Of a DNA stretch of 64,000 nt, positions 16,263-25,179 are shown one piece after another. Source of the stretch: Pseudoxanthomonas sp. Its GTDB lineage: Bacteria > Pseudomonadota > Gammaproteobacteria > Xanthomonadales > Xanthomonadaceae. The stretch is from NCBI RefSeq assembly GCF_027498035.1, contig NZ_CP114978.1:4030001-4094000 (forward strand), in the 5' to 3' direction. Numbering within the stretch: the stretch's first letter is position 1; each line of letters begins with the position of its first letter. The notes beneath the pieces are model-generated. The model ran no database searches. It was not told the DNA's origin and saw only the letters and a program-made list of their open reading frames with translations. Position numbers and translations under genes: made by a program.

Positions 16263-16814
16263 TTACCAGCGACCCCAGCCCGGGCCCCAGCCTGGACCGC
16301 GACCCCAGCCCGGACCCCAGAACGGGTCGTAGAAGTACGGTGACGGATACGGGCGCACTTCCACTTCGCGCACCTGCGGCCACAGATAGACCACGTCGGC
16401 ATTCACGCGCGGCAGGCGGTAGTCGTAATCGCCGATGCGGGTGTTCTCGATGCCATCGACGCGGCCGATGAAGGTGACTTCGCGACCCTTGGCAAAGATC
16501 GCCGGATCGTAAAAGCCGGCGCGGCAGGCGATGAAGCGGCCGTCGGTGGCATCGGGCGAGTCATGCGTCGGCCGGCCGGTGGCATTGAGTGGCGAGGAGA
16601 TCATCTGGAAGCAGGTGCTGTCCGCACCCGGCCTGGTTTCGACAATGCGACCACCCCATCGGACCTGCGCGCCGACCTGGACGCCGCTCACCGCATCGCG
16701 CGGCGTGACGCCTGGGAACTCGCCCTGCAGGGGCTTGGGGGCCGTGGCGCAGGCGCCAAGGAGGATCGCCATGGCTCCAACAGCCAGCAAGCGGACGGAA
16801 GACGTGGTGTTCAT
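16263..16814 (-). CDS. Slp-family outer membrane lipoprotein
   Basis: 183 residues with a lipoprotein signal peptide (lipobox LLGAC, Cys at residue 22) and the Slp pattern GVTPRDAVSGVQVGAQVRWGGRIVETRPGADSTCFQMISSPLN...GRFIACRAGFYDPAIFAKGREVTFIGRV. Slp proteins are outer membrane lipoproteins induced in stationary phase or starvation in E. coli; the function is poorly understood. The last 25 residues are a Trp/Gly/Pro-rich tail (WGPGWGRGPGWGPGWGRW), an extension made of repeats. The stop of the transglutaminase gene's neighbour begins 16 bases upstream of its start, so it may be the last gene of the moxR-DUF58-tgpA run. Confidence 0.88.
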   Translation of the reverse strand: MNTTSSVRLLAVGAMAILLGACATAPKPLQGEFPGVTPRDAVSGVQVGAQVRWGGRIVETRPGADSTCFQMISSPLNATGRPTHDSPDATDGRFIACRAGFYDPAIFAKGREVTFIGRVDGIENTRIGDYDYRLPRVNADVVYLWPQVREVEVRPYPSPYFYDPFWGPGWGRGPGWGPGWGRW

Positions 16815-16830
16815 ACAGGCCTCGCAGTGT

Positions 16831-18807
16831 TCACGGACGGTGCCGGCGCAGATCGCGTATCAGCGCCCGGACGTCCGCGTAGGTTGAAGCGTAACGCGCT
16901 TGCGCGAAACGGTGGCTGAGTGAGATGAGGTTCTCGTTTGTGGCAGGACGGTCACTTCGCGCCACCGCGACGCGCTGTGCCCAGGTCTGTGCCGGTTCGA
17001 AGGGTGCCGGTTGCAGGCCCAGGCGACGATAGCGATGGCCCAGGCGATGCCATTGGCGCAGCAGTGGATCGGCCTCGCGTTCGCCGCGCGCCAGCAGCCA
17101 GGCCATGCCGAGCAGCGTGGCGCCGCCGGCCAGTGCGAACAGCAGGCCGAGCCTGCTCTGGTCCAGGCTGTCCACGCCGAAGGGTTTGAGCAGCTGGCTC
17201 TGGCGTTCGGCATTGAAGCCCAACACCAGGTTGTTCCAGTTGCTGCGCAGCCAGTCACTGACCTGGGCGTAGCGGCTCAGGTTGATCAGGCTTTCGCGGC
17301 CATCGTTGCCGGCCTGGGCGCGGTTCTCGATGGTGTCGTAGATGCGTTCGGGCGCGACTGCGGCGGTCGGATCCACGCGCACCCAGCCACGCTGCGGTAG
17401 CCAGACTTCGGTCCAGGCATGGGCGTCCTGGCGACGGATGATCCAGTAGCCACCACCCATGGGATTGCGCACGCCGCCGACATAGCCGGTCACCACGCGC
17501 GCCGGGACACCGGCAGCGCGCATCAGGATCACGAACGAGGAGCTGAAGTGTTCGCAAAAACCCTGCCTGGTCTGGAACAGGAACTCGTCGGCGATGTCGC
17601 GTCCGGGCAGCGGCACATCCAGCGTGTAGCTGAAGTCCTTGCGGATCCATGCAAGCGCGCGCTGGACGATGGCTGCATCGCCATCAGGCCCGGCTTCGGC
17701 ACGCCACTGCTTGCCGAGCGCAATGGTGCGCGGGTTGAACCCGGGCGGCAGGCGCAGGGCCTGGCGCAGGACCCCGGGCTGAGGTTGTGGATCGAAGGCC
17801 GACACGCCCTGCGATTGCAGCCGCCAGCGGGTCAGTGACGACAGCGGACGCTGCGCGGTCGTTTCGTAGTCGTCGGACAGGCGCGCGCCGTCGGGTGCGG
17901 TCGAAGCCAGATCCAGTGCGATCAGCTGGCGGCGATCGGTGGGTTCGTAATCCAGCTGGTAGTCGTAATGCGGGCCCTGGCGCGTCACCGGAACCGGTGC
18001 GCGTGGCCAGTCGGCCTGTCGCCAGGTGCGGCCATCGAATTCGGTCATCACCGGTCCGCGCCAGTACATTTGCGACGGGGGAGGTGTTGGTCCGAAGAAC
18101 GTCACGCGTGCGGCTGGCGTGTCATCGGCCAGCAGGTCGATCCATTCGCCCGGACGCATCGTGTCCGACAATCCAGGTCGGCCGACCGCGCGGTCCGGCA
18201 ATCCCCACAACGGGCTTGCCAGCCGTGGGAACAGCCAGAAGGTCAGCAGCACCAGTGGCAGGCCCATCAACACCAACCGGCCGATCTGCCACGGATTGGT
18301 GCGGCCGCTGCTGGCGCCGCTGCTCGACAACAGGCCCGACTCCAGTGCGGCCAGGCGCAGCATCGCTACCAGTGCGCACAGCACCGATACCAGGCCGAGC
18401 GCCATCGTCATCGGCCCCTGGTCGAGCAGGAAAGCGGCGAACGGGGCGAACAAGGCGAACCCGACCAGGCTGCGTCCGTCACGCAGCGAGGTCGTCTCGG
18501 TTGGCTTGATCGCCAGCATCGCCGCCAGCAGCGCACAGCCGGTATCGCGGCCGAAGCGCGGACCTGCGGCCCACAGCACCGCGGCCAATGCCGCGATGGC
18601 CAGCAGGATGCGCAGCACCAGCGGTATCGGCCGTCGCCACGACACCGAGGCGCTCAGGACGCCGACCACGCCGACGGCGATTGCGGTCATTCCGGGCAGC
18701 TGCAGCAACAACGGCAGCAGCCCGAACGCGGCAGAGGCCAGCGCCCACAGCCGGCTGTGGGCATCCAGCGGGAACGCGCGTGACGCGGTGCGCGTGCTGC
18801 TACTCAT
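16831..18807 (-). CDS. Membrane transglutaminase-like protein (TgpA family)
   Basis: 658 residues: five or six N-terminal membrane helices (to about residue 190), a periplasmic transglutaminase-like domain, another helix near residue 560 and a short cytoplasmic tail. The catalytic triad is visible as Cys in TRQGFCEHFSSSFVILMRAAGVPARVVTGYVGG (about 418), His in QDAHAWTEVWLP and Asp in WVRVDPTAAV. TgpA of Pseudomonas aeruginosa has this layout and is important for growth. The start overlaps the DUF58 stop by four bases. Together with the MoxR ATPase and DUF58 protein it forms a standard three-gene unit of unknown substrate, thought to act on the cell envelope. Confidence 0.9.
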   Translation of the reverse strand: MSSSTRTASRAFPLDAHSRLWALASAAFGLLPLLLQLPGMTAIAVGVVGVLSASVSWRRPIPLVLRILLAIAALAAVLWAAGPRFGRDTGCALLAAMLAIKPTETTSLRDGRSLVGFALFAPFAAFLLDQGPMTMALGLVSVLCALVAMLRLAALESGLLSSSGASSGRTNPWQIGRLVLMGLPLVLLTFWLFPRLASPLWGLPDRAVGRPGLSDTMRPGEWIDLLADDTPAARVTFFGPTPPPSQMYWRGPVMTEFDGRTWRQADWPRAPVPVTRQGPHYDYQLDYEPTDRRQLIALDLASTAPDGARLSDDYETTAQRPLSSLTRWRLQSQGVSAFDPQPQPGVLRQALRLPPGFNPRTIALGKQWRAEAGPDGDAAIVQRALAWIRKDFSYTLDVPLPGRDIADEFLFQTRQGFCEHFSSSFVILMRAAGVPARVVTGYVGGVRNPMGGGYWIIRRQDAHAWTEVWLPQRGWVRVDPTAAVAPERIYDTIENRAQAGNDGRESLINLSRYAQVSDWLRSNWNNLVLGFNAERQSQLLKPFGVDSLDQSRLGLLFALAGGATLLGMAWLLARGEREADPLLRQWHRLGHRYRRLGLQPAPFEPAQTWAQRVAVARSDRPATNENLISLSHRFAQARYASTYADVRALIRDLRRHRP

Positions 18808-19769
18808 GTGCGCCCCAGCGGCAGCAGGGCCAGGGCGCGCAGGCACTGGTGGCGGTGTGCGGGGCCCAACGCCGGGCCGATCGGCGGCTGGCCCGGCAGG
18901 CGCAGGCGATAGCGGCGTGCCTGGCGTTCGGCCAACTCCACCCAATGGGTTAGCCGGCGGATACGGGCTTCGTGGGTCAGGGGCGCCAGCAGGGTCCAGT
19001 CGAGGGTGACTTCGACGCCGACCGGTTGTTCGTATTCGCGCACCAGCAGTACGTCGCGCCGCGCGCTCGGCTTCCAGGCGATGGTGTGCTGCGGATCGCC
19101 CGGACGATAGGCGCGCAGATGGTGGAGCTCTTCGCCGGCCGCATCGACGCGGGTCTGGCGAGCGGTGCCGGCTGGCTCGGGCAGCGCGGGGCCATCGGCT
19201 TCGACGGCGGGATAGACCAGCAGCGGCGTGGCCGGCCACACCCACGACCAGGCCAGCGCGACGCCGAGGGGTTGGGTCGTGGACAGGCGGATGCGCTCGG
19301 GCTGCAGCCAGCCGCGGGCCTTGGTGGGATATGCCACTTCGGCCGTGACCGCCGGGCCGTTCAACGCGGGTATCAGCGCATCCTGCTGGCCGGCGCGCAG
19401 GCGCAGGCCGATGCGTGGCCGGCGGTCGTTGCTGGCGAAGGCGAGCTGCAGCAGCAGCGGTGTTCCTGCATGGACGGGTTCGGCGCCGATGGATTCGACA
19501 CGCAATCCGGACAACTGCAGATGCGCGGCCATCAGGCTGGCCATGAAGGTCGCCGCCAGCAGCAGCGCCAGCAGCAGTGCCGGGTTGTTGTTGTAGTTCA
19601 GCGCGCCCAGCAACATCGTGCCGACCAGTCCGCCGGCGAACAGGCCGAACGCGGTGGGCAGCACATAGACCCGGCGCCGGTCGAGCGTGACCGGCAGTGC
19701 TTCGGAGGTACGCGGACGCGCCAGCAGCGCCAGGCGTGCACGCAGCCGCTGCGCGGTGCCCGCTGCCAT
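18804..19769 (-). CDS. DUF58 domain protein (MoxR-associated)
   Basis: 321 residues. Two N-terminal membrane helices (VLPTAFGLFAGGLVGTMLLG and ALLLALLLAATFMASLMAAHL) are followed by a DUF58 domain with the signature DAAGEELHHLRAYRPGDPQHTIAWKPSARRDVLLVREYEQP. DUF58 proteins accompany MoxR AAA+ ATPases and are presumed partners or clients, with a von Willebrand A-like C-terminal fold. It lies three bases after the moxR stop and overlaps tgpA by four. Confidence 0.9.
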   Translation of the reverse strand: MAAGTAQRLRARLALLARPRTSEALPVTLDRRRVYVLPTAFGLFAGGLVGTMLLGALNYNNNPALLLALLLAATFMASLMAAHLQLSGLRVESIGAEPVHAGTPLLLQLAFASNDRRPRIGLRLRAGQQDALIPALNGPAVTAEVAYPTKARGWLQPERIRLSTTQPLGVALAWSWVWPATPLLVYPAVEADGPALPEPAGTARQTRVDAAGEELHHLRAYRPGDPQHTIAWKPSARRDVLLVREYEQPVGVEVTLDWTLLAPLTHEARIRRLTHWVELAERQARRYRLRLPGQPPIGPALGPAHRHQCLRALALLPLGRT

Positions 19770-19772
19770 CGC

Positions 19773-20726
19773 TCAGTCCACCGCCACCGCATGCAGGATG
19801 GCGTGGGACAGCTCGGTGGCCGAGCTGCCTTCCGAATCCGGCACCAGCCGGTGCGAGGCCACCGCCGGGAACAGGGTCTGCACGTCTTCGGGCAGGACGT
19901 GGTCGCGCCCCAGCAGCAGTGCGTGCGCGCGTGCGCCCTTCAGCAGTGCCAGGCCGGCACGCGGCGACAGGCCCACGCGCACGCCCGGATGCTGGCGGCT
20001 GCGGGTGAGCAGGGCCTGCACGTAATCGATCAGGGCCTCGCTGGCATGCACCTGCGCGACCGCTGCGCGCAGCCCCAGGATCTCCTGGATGCCGAGCAGC
20101 GGCTCCGCCTGTGCGATCAGTTCGCGACGATCGCTGCCTGCGAGCAGGGCGCGTTCGTCCTTGCGGTCCGGATAGCCCAGCCCCATGCGCAGCAGGAAGC
20201 GGTCCAGTTGCGAATCGGGCAGGGGATAGGTGCCCGACAGGTCCACCGGATTCTGCGTGGCGATCACGAAGAACGGTTCGGCCAACAAGTGCGTGGTGCC
20301 ATCCAGGGTGACCTGGTGTTCGGCCATGGCTTCGAGCAATGCGCTCTGCGTGCGTGGTGGCGCGCGGTTGATTTCATCGGCCAACAGCACGTTGGTGAAC
20401 ACCGGGCCGGGGTGGAACTGGAACCGCCTGGCCTGCGCGTCGTAGATCGACACGCCGAGTACATCGCCGGGCAACAGATCCGAGGTGAACTGTACACGCT
20501 GGAAGCCCAGTCCCAGCGTTGCCGCCAGGGCATGGGCCAGGGTCGTCTTGCCCAGGCCGGGCAGGTCTTCGATGAGCAGATGGCCATCGGCCAGCAAGGC
20601 GACGAAAGCCAGGCGCACCTGCAGGGGTTTCCCCAGCACCAGTCCGTTTACCTGCGCTTGTGCCTGCTGCAATGCCTTGGACAAGTCATCGGTTAGCATC
20701 TTGGTTGCTGCGGAACTGACCTGCAT
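19773..20726 (-). CDS. MoxR-family AAA+ ATPase
   Basis: 317 residues. Walker A DLPGLGKTTLAHAL, Walker B VLLADEINRAPPRTQSALLEAM, sensor 1 FFVIATQNPVDLSGTYPLPDSQLDRF and the C-terminal lid SPRAGLALLKGARAHALL are all present. MoxR ATPases act as chaperones that activate partner complexes, here probably the DUF58 and transglutaminase proteins encoded next. The ATG at 20726 is preceded five bases upstream by GGAAG, a better start than the TTG 42 bases earlier. A GT39 gene diverges 43 bases away. Confidence 0.92.
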   Translation of the reverse strand: MQVSSAATKMLTDDLSKALQQAQAQVNGLVLGKPLQVRLAFVALLADGHLLIEDLPGLGKTTLAHALAATLGLGFQRVQFTSDLLPGDVLGVSIYDAQARRFQFHPGPVFTNVLLADEINRAPPRTQSALLEAMAEHQVTLDGTTHLLAEPFFVIATQNPVDLSGTYPLPDSQLDRFLLRMGLGYPDRKDERALLAGSDRRELIAQAEPLLGIQEILGLRAAVAQVHASEALIDYVQALLTRSRQHPGVRVGLSPRAGLALLKGARAHALLLGRDHVLPEDVQTLFPAVASHRLVPDSEGSSATELSHAILHAVAVD

Positions 20727-20769
20727 TTGACTTCCGGTTTCGCTGATCCCAATCGAGTGTAGCGACAAT

Positions 20770-22650
20770 ATGAATGAAGAGGCGCGGGCTCAGCGCACGT
20801 TCCTGATGCTGTGGGTGTGCCTGACCGTGATCAAGATCCTGATCGCGGCGCAGCTGCCGTTGTTCGTCGATGAGGCGTTCTATTGGCAGGAAGGTCGCCA
20901 CCTTGCGGCCGCGTATTCGGACCTGCCCGGATTGACTGCATGGATGACGCGACTGGGCACGGCCATCGGCGGCCAGCACGTGCTGGCCATCCGCATGCCA
21001 TTCCTGCTGCTGTCCGCGCTGTTGCCGTGGTTCCTGGCAGGGATTGGTTCGCGCTGGTTCGGTGCAGTGGCAGGCTGGCGTGCCGGCATGCTGGTATTGC
21101 TGATGCCCTTGTCCGGAAGCCTGGGGATCATGGCGGTGCCGGACGTGCCGATGGCTTTTGCCACGGTGCTGTGCCTGGATGCCGGTGCGCGCCTGTTGCG
21201 CGAGATCGATGCTGCGGCGGCTGCAGAGCTGGCACTGGGCCTGGTGATCGGTGCATTGAGTCATTACCGGTTTGTCGGCGTGATCGGCGTCGGCTTCATC
21301 GCACTGCTGCTGATCCCGGAAGGTCGCCGGATGCTGCGCGACGTGCGCGTGTGGGTTGCCCTGGCGCTGGGTGTCGCGGCGTGGGCACCCCTGATCGCCT
21401 GGAACATCGAGAATGCTGATGCAGGCCTGCGTTTCCAGCTGGTCGATCGCCATCCATGGACCTTCCAGTGGACCGGGCTGCTGTTCCTGGTGATCCAGGC
21501 CGCGCTGGTCACGCCGCTGTTGTTCTACGCCTTGCTGCAGGTCCTGAAGCGTTCCTTCGGCGACGCGGGCGACATGCCATCGCAGTGGCGGTATTTCGGC
21601 TTGCTGGGCGGGTTGTCGACGATCGGGTTCTTCGTGCTGGGCTTCTTCGCCGATGTCGAGCGTGTCAGTTTCCACTGGCCATTGCCGGGCTATCTGCCGC
21701 TGCTGTTGGCCGTGCCCGCGTTGTTGCGCCGCTGGCCGGTGATGTTGCGGCGGGCGACCTGGGCGATGTGTGGTGCGGGGCTGGCGGTGGTGCTGGGTTA
21801 TTACCTGGTGGCCTCGGTGCCACGCTGGCGTGCGGACCTGGCCTCCAGCAAGTTCTATCCCTACAACTTCGCCGGCTGGGACGTGCTGGCCCAGGCGGTA
21901 CGCGAAGAACTGGCGCGTCATCCGGGGCAGACCGGCCTGCTCGCCGATAACTTCAAGGTCGGTTCCGAGCTGGGTTTCGCCTTGGGTGATGACGCGATCC
22001 CGGTCCTGGATCACCCGCTCAACATCAAGCACGGGCGCGCGCCGCAATTGCGCCTGTGGAACCTGCAAAGTGACGGCACCAGTCCGACCGCACAGCTGCT
22101 GGTCGTTGGTGCCAGCGAGGTGCAGTACAAGGGCTTGCTGGCGCAGTACCACGCGCTGTGCGCGCGGGTCGGTCCACTGCCGGCGCCGCGCGTGATCAAT
22201 GTCGACCATGGCCGCCAGCGCTTCCTGTTGTTCTATCTGCCCAGGGCGGCCGGGGCAGCTGCAAGCGCGAAGTCGGACTCGCCCAAGACCGCTGCCTGCA
22301 TCGCACCGGCGATGGCATGGATCGATGTCCCGATCGACGGCGCCACGGTGCCCGGTCGGTTCGAGGTCAGCGGCTGGGCGTTCAAGGATGGCATGGGCTT
22401 GAAAGCAGTGGATGTGCTGATCGATGGGCATGTCGTCGCCAGCGCCGACTACGGTCTACCCGATCCGGGCGTGGCCCAGTACTGGAAGATCTCCAACGAC
22501 CCGAATCATCCCAAGGTCGGTTTCCGCGCGCAGATCGACGCACGCAAGTTCAGCTCGGGCCGGCACTGGCTGGGCCTGCGCCTGCATGCCGCCGATGGCA
22601 GCATCGAGGATTGGTCCGAGCAGCCGATCGACCTGTCACGGCACGAGTGA
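20770..22650 (+). CDS. Family 39 (ArnT/PMT-like) membrane glycosyltransferase with C-terminal beta-sandwich domain
   Basis: 626 residues. The N-terminal half is a polytopic GT39-type enzyme: early acidic loop motif FVDEAFYWQEG, then PDVPMAFATVLCLDAG and about ten membrane helices to residue 355. Such enzymes transfer a sugar from a polyprenyl phosphate carrier to lipid A or proteins on the periplasmic side. After a soluble middle part, the last 115 residues (WIDVPIDGATVPGRFEVSGWAFKDG... VDVLIDGHVVASADYGLPDP...GRHWLGLRLHAADGS) look like an Ig-like beta-sandwich found in secreted proteins. The acceptor is unknown. It starts 43 bases from divergent moxR and its stop is one base from that of convergent maf. 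Confidence 0.85.
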   Translation: MNEEARAQRTFLMLWVCLTVIKILIAAQLPLFVDEAFYWQEGRHLAAAYSDLPGLTAWMTRLGTAIGGQHVLAIRMPFLLLSALLPWFLAGIGSRWFGAVAGWRAGMLVLLMPLSGSLGIMAVPDVPMAFATVLCLDAGARLLREIDAAAAAELALGLVIGALSHYRFVGVIGVGFIALLLIPEGRRMLRDVRVWVALALGVAAWAPLIAWNIENADAGLRFQLVDRHPWTFQWTGLLFLVIQAALVTPLLFYALLQVLKRSFGDAGDMPSQWRYFGLLGGLSTIGFFVLGFFADVERVSFHWPLPGYLPLLLAVPALLRRWPVMLRRATWAMCGAGLAVVLGYYLVASVPRWRADLASSKFYPYNFAGWDVLAQAVREELARHPGQTGLLADNFKVGSELGFALGDDAIPVLDHPLNIKHGRAPQLRLWNLQSDGTSPTAQLLVVGASEVQYKGLLAQYHALCARVGPLPAPRVINVDHGRQRFLLFYLPRAAGAAASAKSDSPKTAACIAPAMAWIDVPIDGATVPGRFEVSGWAFKDGMGLKAVDVLIDGHVVASADYGLPDPGVAQYWKISNDPNHPKVGFRAQIDARKFSSGRHWLGLRLHAADGSIEDWSEQPIDLSRHE

Positions 22651-22651
22651 C

Positions 22652-23221
22652 TCAGGGCAGGCGGAAGCCTGCCTGGCGCAGCAGCGCGGCGGTGGCAATC
22701 AGTGGCAGGCCAATCAGGGCGGTCGGGTCGCGGGTGTCGATGGCTTCGAACAGTGCCACGCCCAGGCCCTCGCACTTGAAACTGCCGGCGCAGTCGAAGG
22801 GTTGTTCGGCATCGACGTACCGCGCGATCTCATCGTCGGTCAGGATTCGCAGCGTCACTGTGGTCGTGTCCAGCGCAGTCAGGTCCCGGCCGTCGTGGCT
22901 GACGCAGACAGCGGTGTGGAACTGAACCTGGCGGCCTGACATGGCGCGCAGCTGGGCGATGGCGTTTTCCCGGTTGCCGGGCTTGCCCAGCGGCTGGCCA
23001 TCCAGATCGGCGGCCTGGTCTGAGCCGATCACCCAGTGTCCCGGTGCCTGTTCAGCGATCGCCCGGGCCTTGGCGTGAGCCAGGCGCTGGGACAGTGCTG
23101 ACGGGGCTTCGCCCTGGCCTGGCGTTTCATCCACGTCCGGGCGGGCGGTTTCGAAAGGCAGGCGCAGGCGTTCCAGCAGCTCGCGGCGGTACACTGAGGT
23201 GGAGGCAAGGATCAGCGACAT
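22652..23221 (-). CDS. Maf-like nucleotide pyrophosphatase (YceF type)
   Basis: 189 residues: N-terminal LILASTSVYRRELLERL, the DVDET and GSDQAADLDGQPLGKPG blocks, and a C-terminal CEGLGVALFEAIDTRDPTALIGLPL. Maf proteins hydrolyse non-canonical or methylated nucleoside triphosphates; the SD(Q)A-type motif and proximity to yceD-rpmF point to the YceF (7-methyl-GTP) branch, as in E. coli where yceF diverges from yceD-rpmF. The start lies 116 bases from divergent yceD. Confidence 0.92.
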   Translation of the reverse strand: MSLILASTSVYRRELLERLRLPFETARPDVDETPGQGEAPSALSQRLAHAKARAIAEQAPGHWVIGSDQAADLDGQPLGKPGNRENAIAQLRAMSGRQVQFHTAVCVSHDGRDLTALDTTTVTLRILTDDEIARYVDAEQPFDCAGSFKCEGLGVALFEAIDTRDPTALIGLPLIATAALLRQAGFRLP

Positions 23222-23337
23222 GCGGGTCCAGGGGATGGGCGAGGGCGCGCAGTGTGGCGTTCCGGGGCGTCGGCCGGCAATCCGAGGGTATCGCCCATTT
23301 GACAGGTGCCCGGCACCTCTCTACCATTTTGCGGCTT

Positions 23338-23844
23338 ATGTCCGCGCACGTGCCCGAAATTCTAGATGCTTGGCGCATGGTCGCGGCACGGCGTAGCTTC
23401 GAAGGCAAGGTGCCGCTGGCGGCATTGCGCCGGCTGGATGGCTTGCTGACCGATGCCGAGGGTGAGGTGACGTTCGCGCTGCAGTTTGATCGCGATGCGC
23501 TGCAGGTGCCCTATGTGGAACTGAAGATCGATGCGGCGCTGCCGCTGGAATGCCAGCGCAGCCTGCAGCGGTTCCTGTTCCCGGTGTCGATGGTGCAGAA
23601 GCTCGGCCTAATCCGGGACGAGGCTGACGAAGCGGCCCTGCCGGAAGATGTCGAAGCGCTGCTGGTGCCCGAAGACGGCATGCTGCGGACGCTGGATCTG
23701 ATTGAGGACGAACTGGTGCTGGCCGTGCCTGCAGTACCGATGAATCCGGATTTGCCTGCGGTGGAACTCGATGTTTCCCCGCAGCAGGAAGAACTGGCGC
23801 AGGCCAGCCCGTTCGCGGCGCTGGCTTCGCTCAAGAAGAACTGA
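23338..23844 (+). CDS. yceD: YceD family 23S rRNA accumulation protein (DUF177)
   Basis: 168 residues with the DUF177 pattern: an N-terminal FEGKVPLAALRRLDGLL, a central FDRDALQVPYVELKIDAALPLECQRSLQRFLFPV (one Cys of the usual metal-like pattern) and an acidic EDVEALLVPEDGMLRTLDLIEDELVLAVPAVP segment, ending SPFAALASLKKN. It always sits before rpmF; in E. coli it affects 23S rRNA levels. The ATG start gives a normal length; there are 44 bases to rpmF. Confidence 0.9.
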   Translation: MSAHVPEILDAWRMVAARRSFEGKVPLAALRRLDGLLTDAEGEVTFALQFDRDALQVPYVELKIDAALPLECQRSLQRFLFPVSMVQKLGLIRDEADEAALPEDVEALLVPEDGMLRTLDLIEDELVLAVPAVPMNPDLPAVELDVSPQQEELAQASPFAALASLKKN

Positions 23845-23888
23845 TCGCCTGCTGGCGGTTGGAATAAAGACTCGTTTGGAGCAAGACC

Positions 23889-24083
23889 ATGGCAGTTCAG
23901 AAATCCCGCGTCACCCCGTCCCGTCGCGGCCAGCGCCGTTCGCACGACGCCCTCACCGCCAAGCAGCTGTCGACCGACCCGACCACGGGCGAGACCCACA
24001 TCCGTCACCACGTGACTGCTGACGGTTACTACCGCGGCAAGAAGGTCATCGCGACCAAGTCGTCGGCTGTCAGCGAAGAGTGA
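23889..24083 (+). CDS. rpmF: 50S ribosomal protein L32
   Basis: 64 residues, basic, with the family start MAVQKSRVTPSRRGQRRSHDAL and the later THIRHHVTADGYYRGKKV. The zinc-binding cysteines of some L32 proteins are absent, giving the C-minus type. It follows yceD and precedes fabH; the plsX gene that usually separates rpmF and fabH is missing. Confidence 0.97.
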   Translation: MAVQKSRVTPSRRGQRRSHDALTAKQLSTDPTTGETHIRHHVTADGYYRGKKVIATKSSAVSEE

Positions 24084-24162
24084 TTCCCGCGGCGCGCGGT
24101 GACGCGCGCCTGACGGTTTCATTTTTCAGGTCCGCTCCCCGGGCCGCGCAACGGGAATCATG

Positions 24163-25158
24163 ATGAGCCAGCCGGTGACGAACGGTCGTATTTACTCGCG
24201 TATCGCAGGCACCGGCAGCTTCCTGCCGGAGAAGGTCCTGACCAACGACGACCTGTCCAAGATCGTCGAGACCAGCGACGAGTGGATCCGCAGCCGCACC
24301 GGCATCCGTGAGCGTCACATCGCGGCCGAAGGCGAGAACAGCAGCGACCTGGGTTACCAGGCCGCGCTGCGCGCGCTCGAGGCGGCGGGTGTGGCGCCGT
24401 CGGACATCGACATGATCGTGGTCGGGACGACCACGCCCGACATCGTGTTTCCCTCCACGGCCTGCCTGATCCAGGCGCGCCTGGGGGCCGAAGGCTGCAT
24501 GGCGCTGGACGTCAACGCGGCCTGTTCGGGTTTCATCTACGCGTTGACGGTGGCGGACAAATTCATCCGTACCGGTGACGCCAAAACCGTGCTGGTGGTC
24601 GGCGCCGAGACGCTGACCCGCATCACCGACTGGACCGACCGCACCACCTGCGTGCTGTTCGGCGACGGTGCTGGCGCGGTCGTGCTCAAGGCCGACAGCG
24701 AGACCGGCATCCTCAGCACCCATCTGCATGCCGACGGCAGCAAGAAGGAACTGCTGTGGAATCCGGTCGGCATCTCGGCGGGCTTCAACGCCGACGAGGT
24801 CAACAACGGCTCGCGCATCCTGATGAAGGGCAATGACGTGTTCAAGTACGCCGTCAAGGCGCTGGATTCGGTCGTTGACGAGGCCTTGAACGCCAACCAG
24901 CTCGACAAGAGCGACCTCAACTGGCTGGTCCCGCACCAAGCCAACCTGCGCATCATCGAAGCCACGGCCAAGCGCCTGGACATGTCGATGGATCAGGTCG
25001 TGGTGACGGTGGATAAGCATGGCAACACCTCCTCCGCATCGGTGCCGCTGGCACTGGACGAAGCGGTGCGCGATGGCCGCATCCAGCGTGGCCAGCTGCT
25101 GTTGCTGGAAGCCTTTGGTGGTGGTTTCACCTGGGGCTCGGCGCTGATCCGCTACTGA
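24163..25158 (+). CDS. fabH: 3-oxoacyl-ACP synthase III
   Basis: 331 residues. The catalytic triad is Cys121 in VNAACSGFIYAL, His in VPHQANLRIIEA and Asn in DKHGNTSSASVP; the GSGAVVL-type nucleotide block is GDGAGAVVL. It condenses acetyl-CoA (or branched starters in xanthomonads) with malonyl-ACP to begin fatty acid synthesis. Two ATG codons are adjacent (24160 and 24163); the second has the better distance from GGGA. It is separated from fabD by 1.3 kb holding a small reverse gene and a kinase-like gene. Confidence 0.96.
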   Translation: MSQPVTNGRIYSRIAGTGSFLPEKVLTNDDLSKIVETSDEWIRSRTGIRERHIAAEGENSSDLGYQAALRALEAAGVAPSDIDMIVVGTTTPDIVFPSTACLIQARLGAEGCMALDVNAACSGFIYALTVADKFIRTGDAKTVLVVGAETLTRITDWTDRTTCVLFGDGAGAVVLKADSETGILSTHLHADGSKKELLWNPVGISAGFNADEVNNGSRILMKGNDVFKYAVKALDSVVDEALNANQLDKSDLNWLVPHQANLRIIEATAKRLDMSMDQVVVTVDKHGNTSSASVPLALDEAVRDGRIQRGQLLLLEAFGGGFTWGSALIRY

Positions 25159-25179
25159 CGCCGCAACCGCGCCACAGGC

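Noticed and set aside
18972..20696. A 574-codon plus-strand open frame opposite DUF58 and moxR
   Set aside because: Glutamine- and arginine-rich translation typical of antisense GC-rich DNA; the minus-strand genes show complete family motifs.
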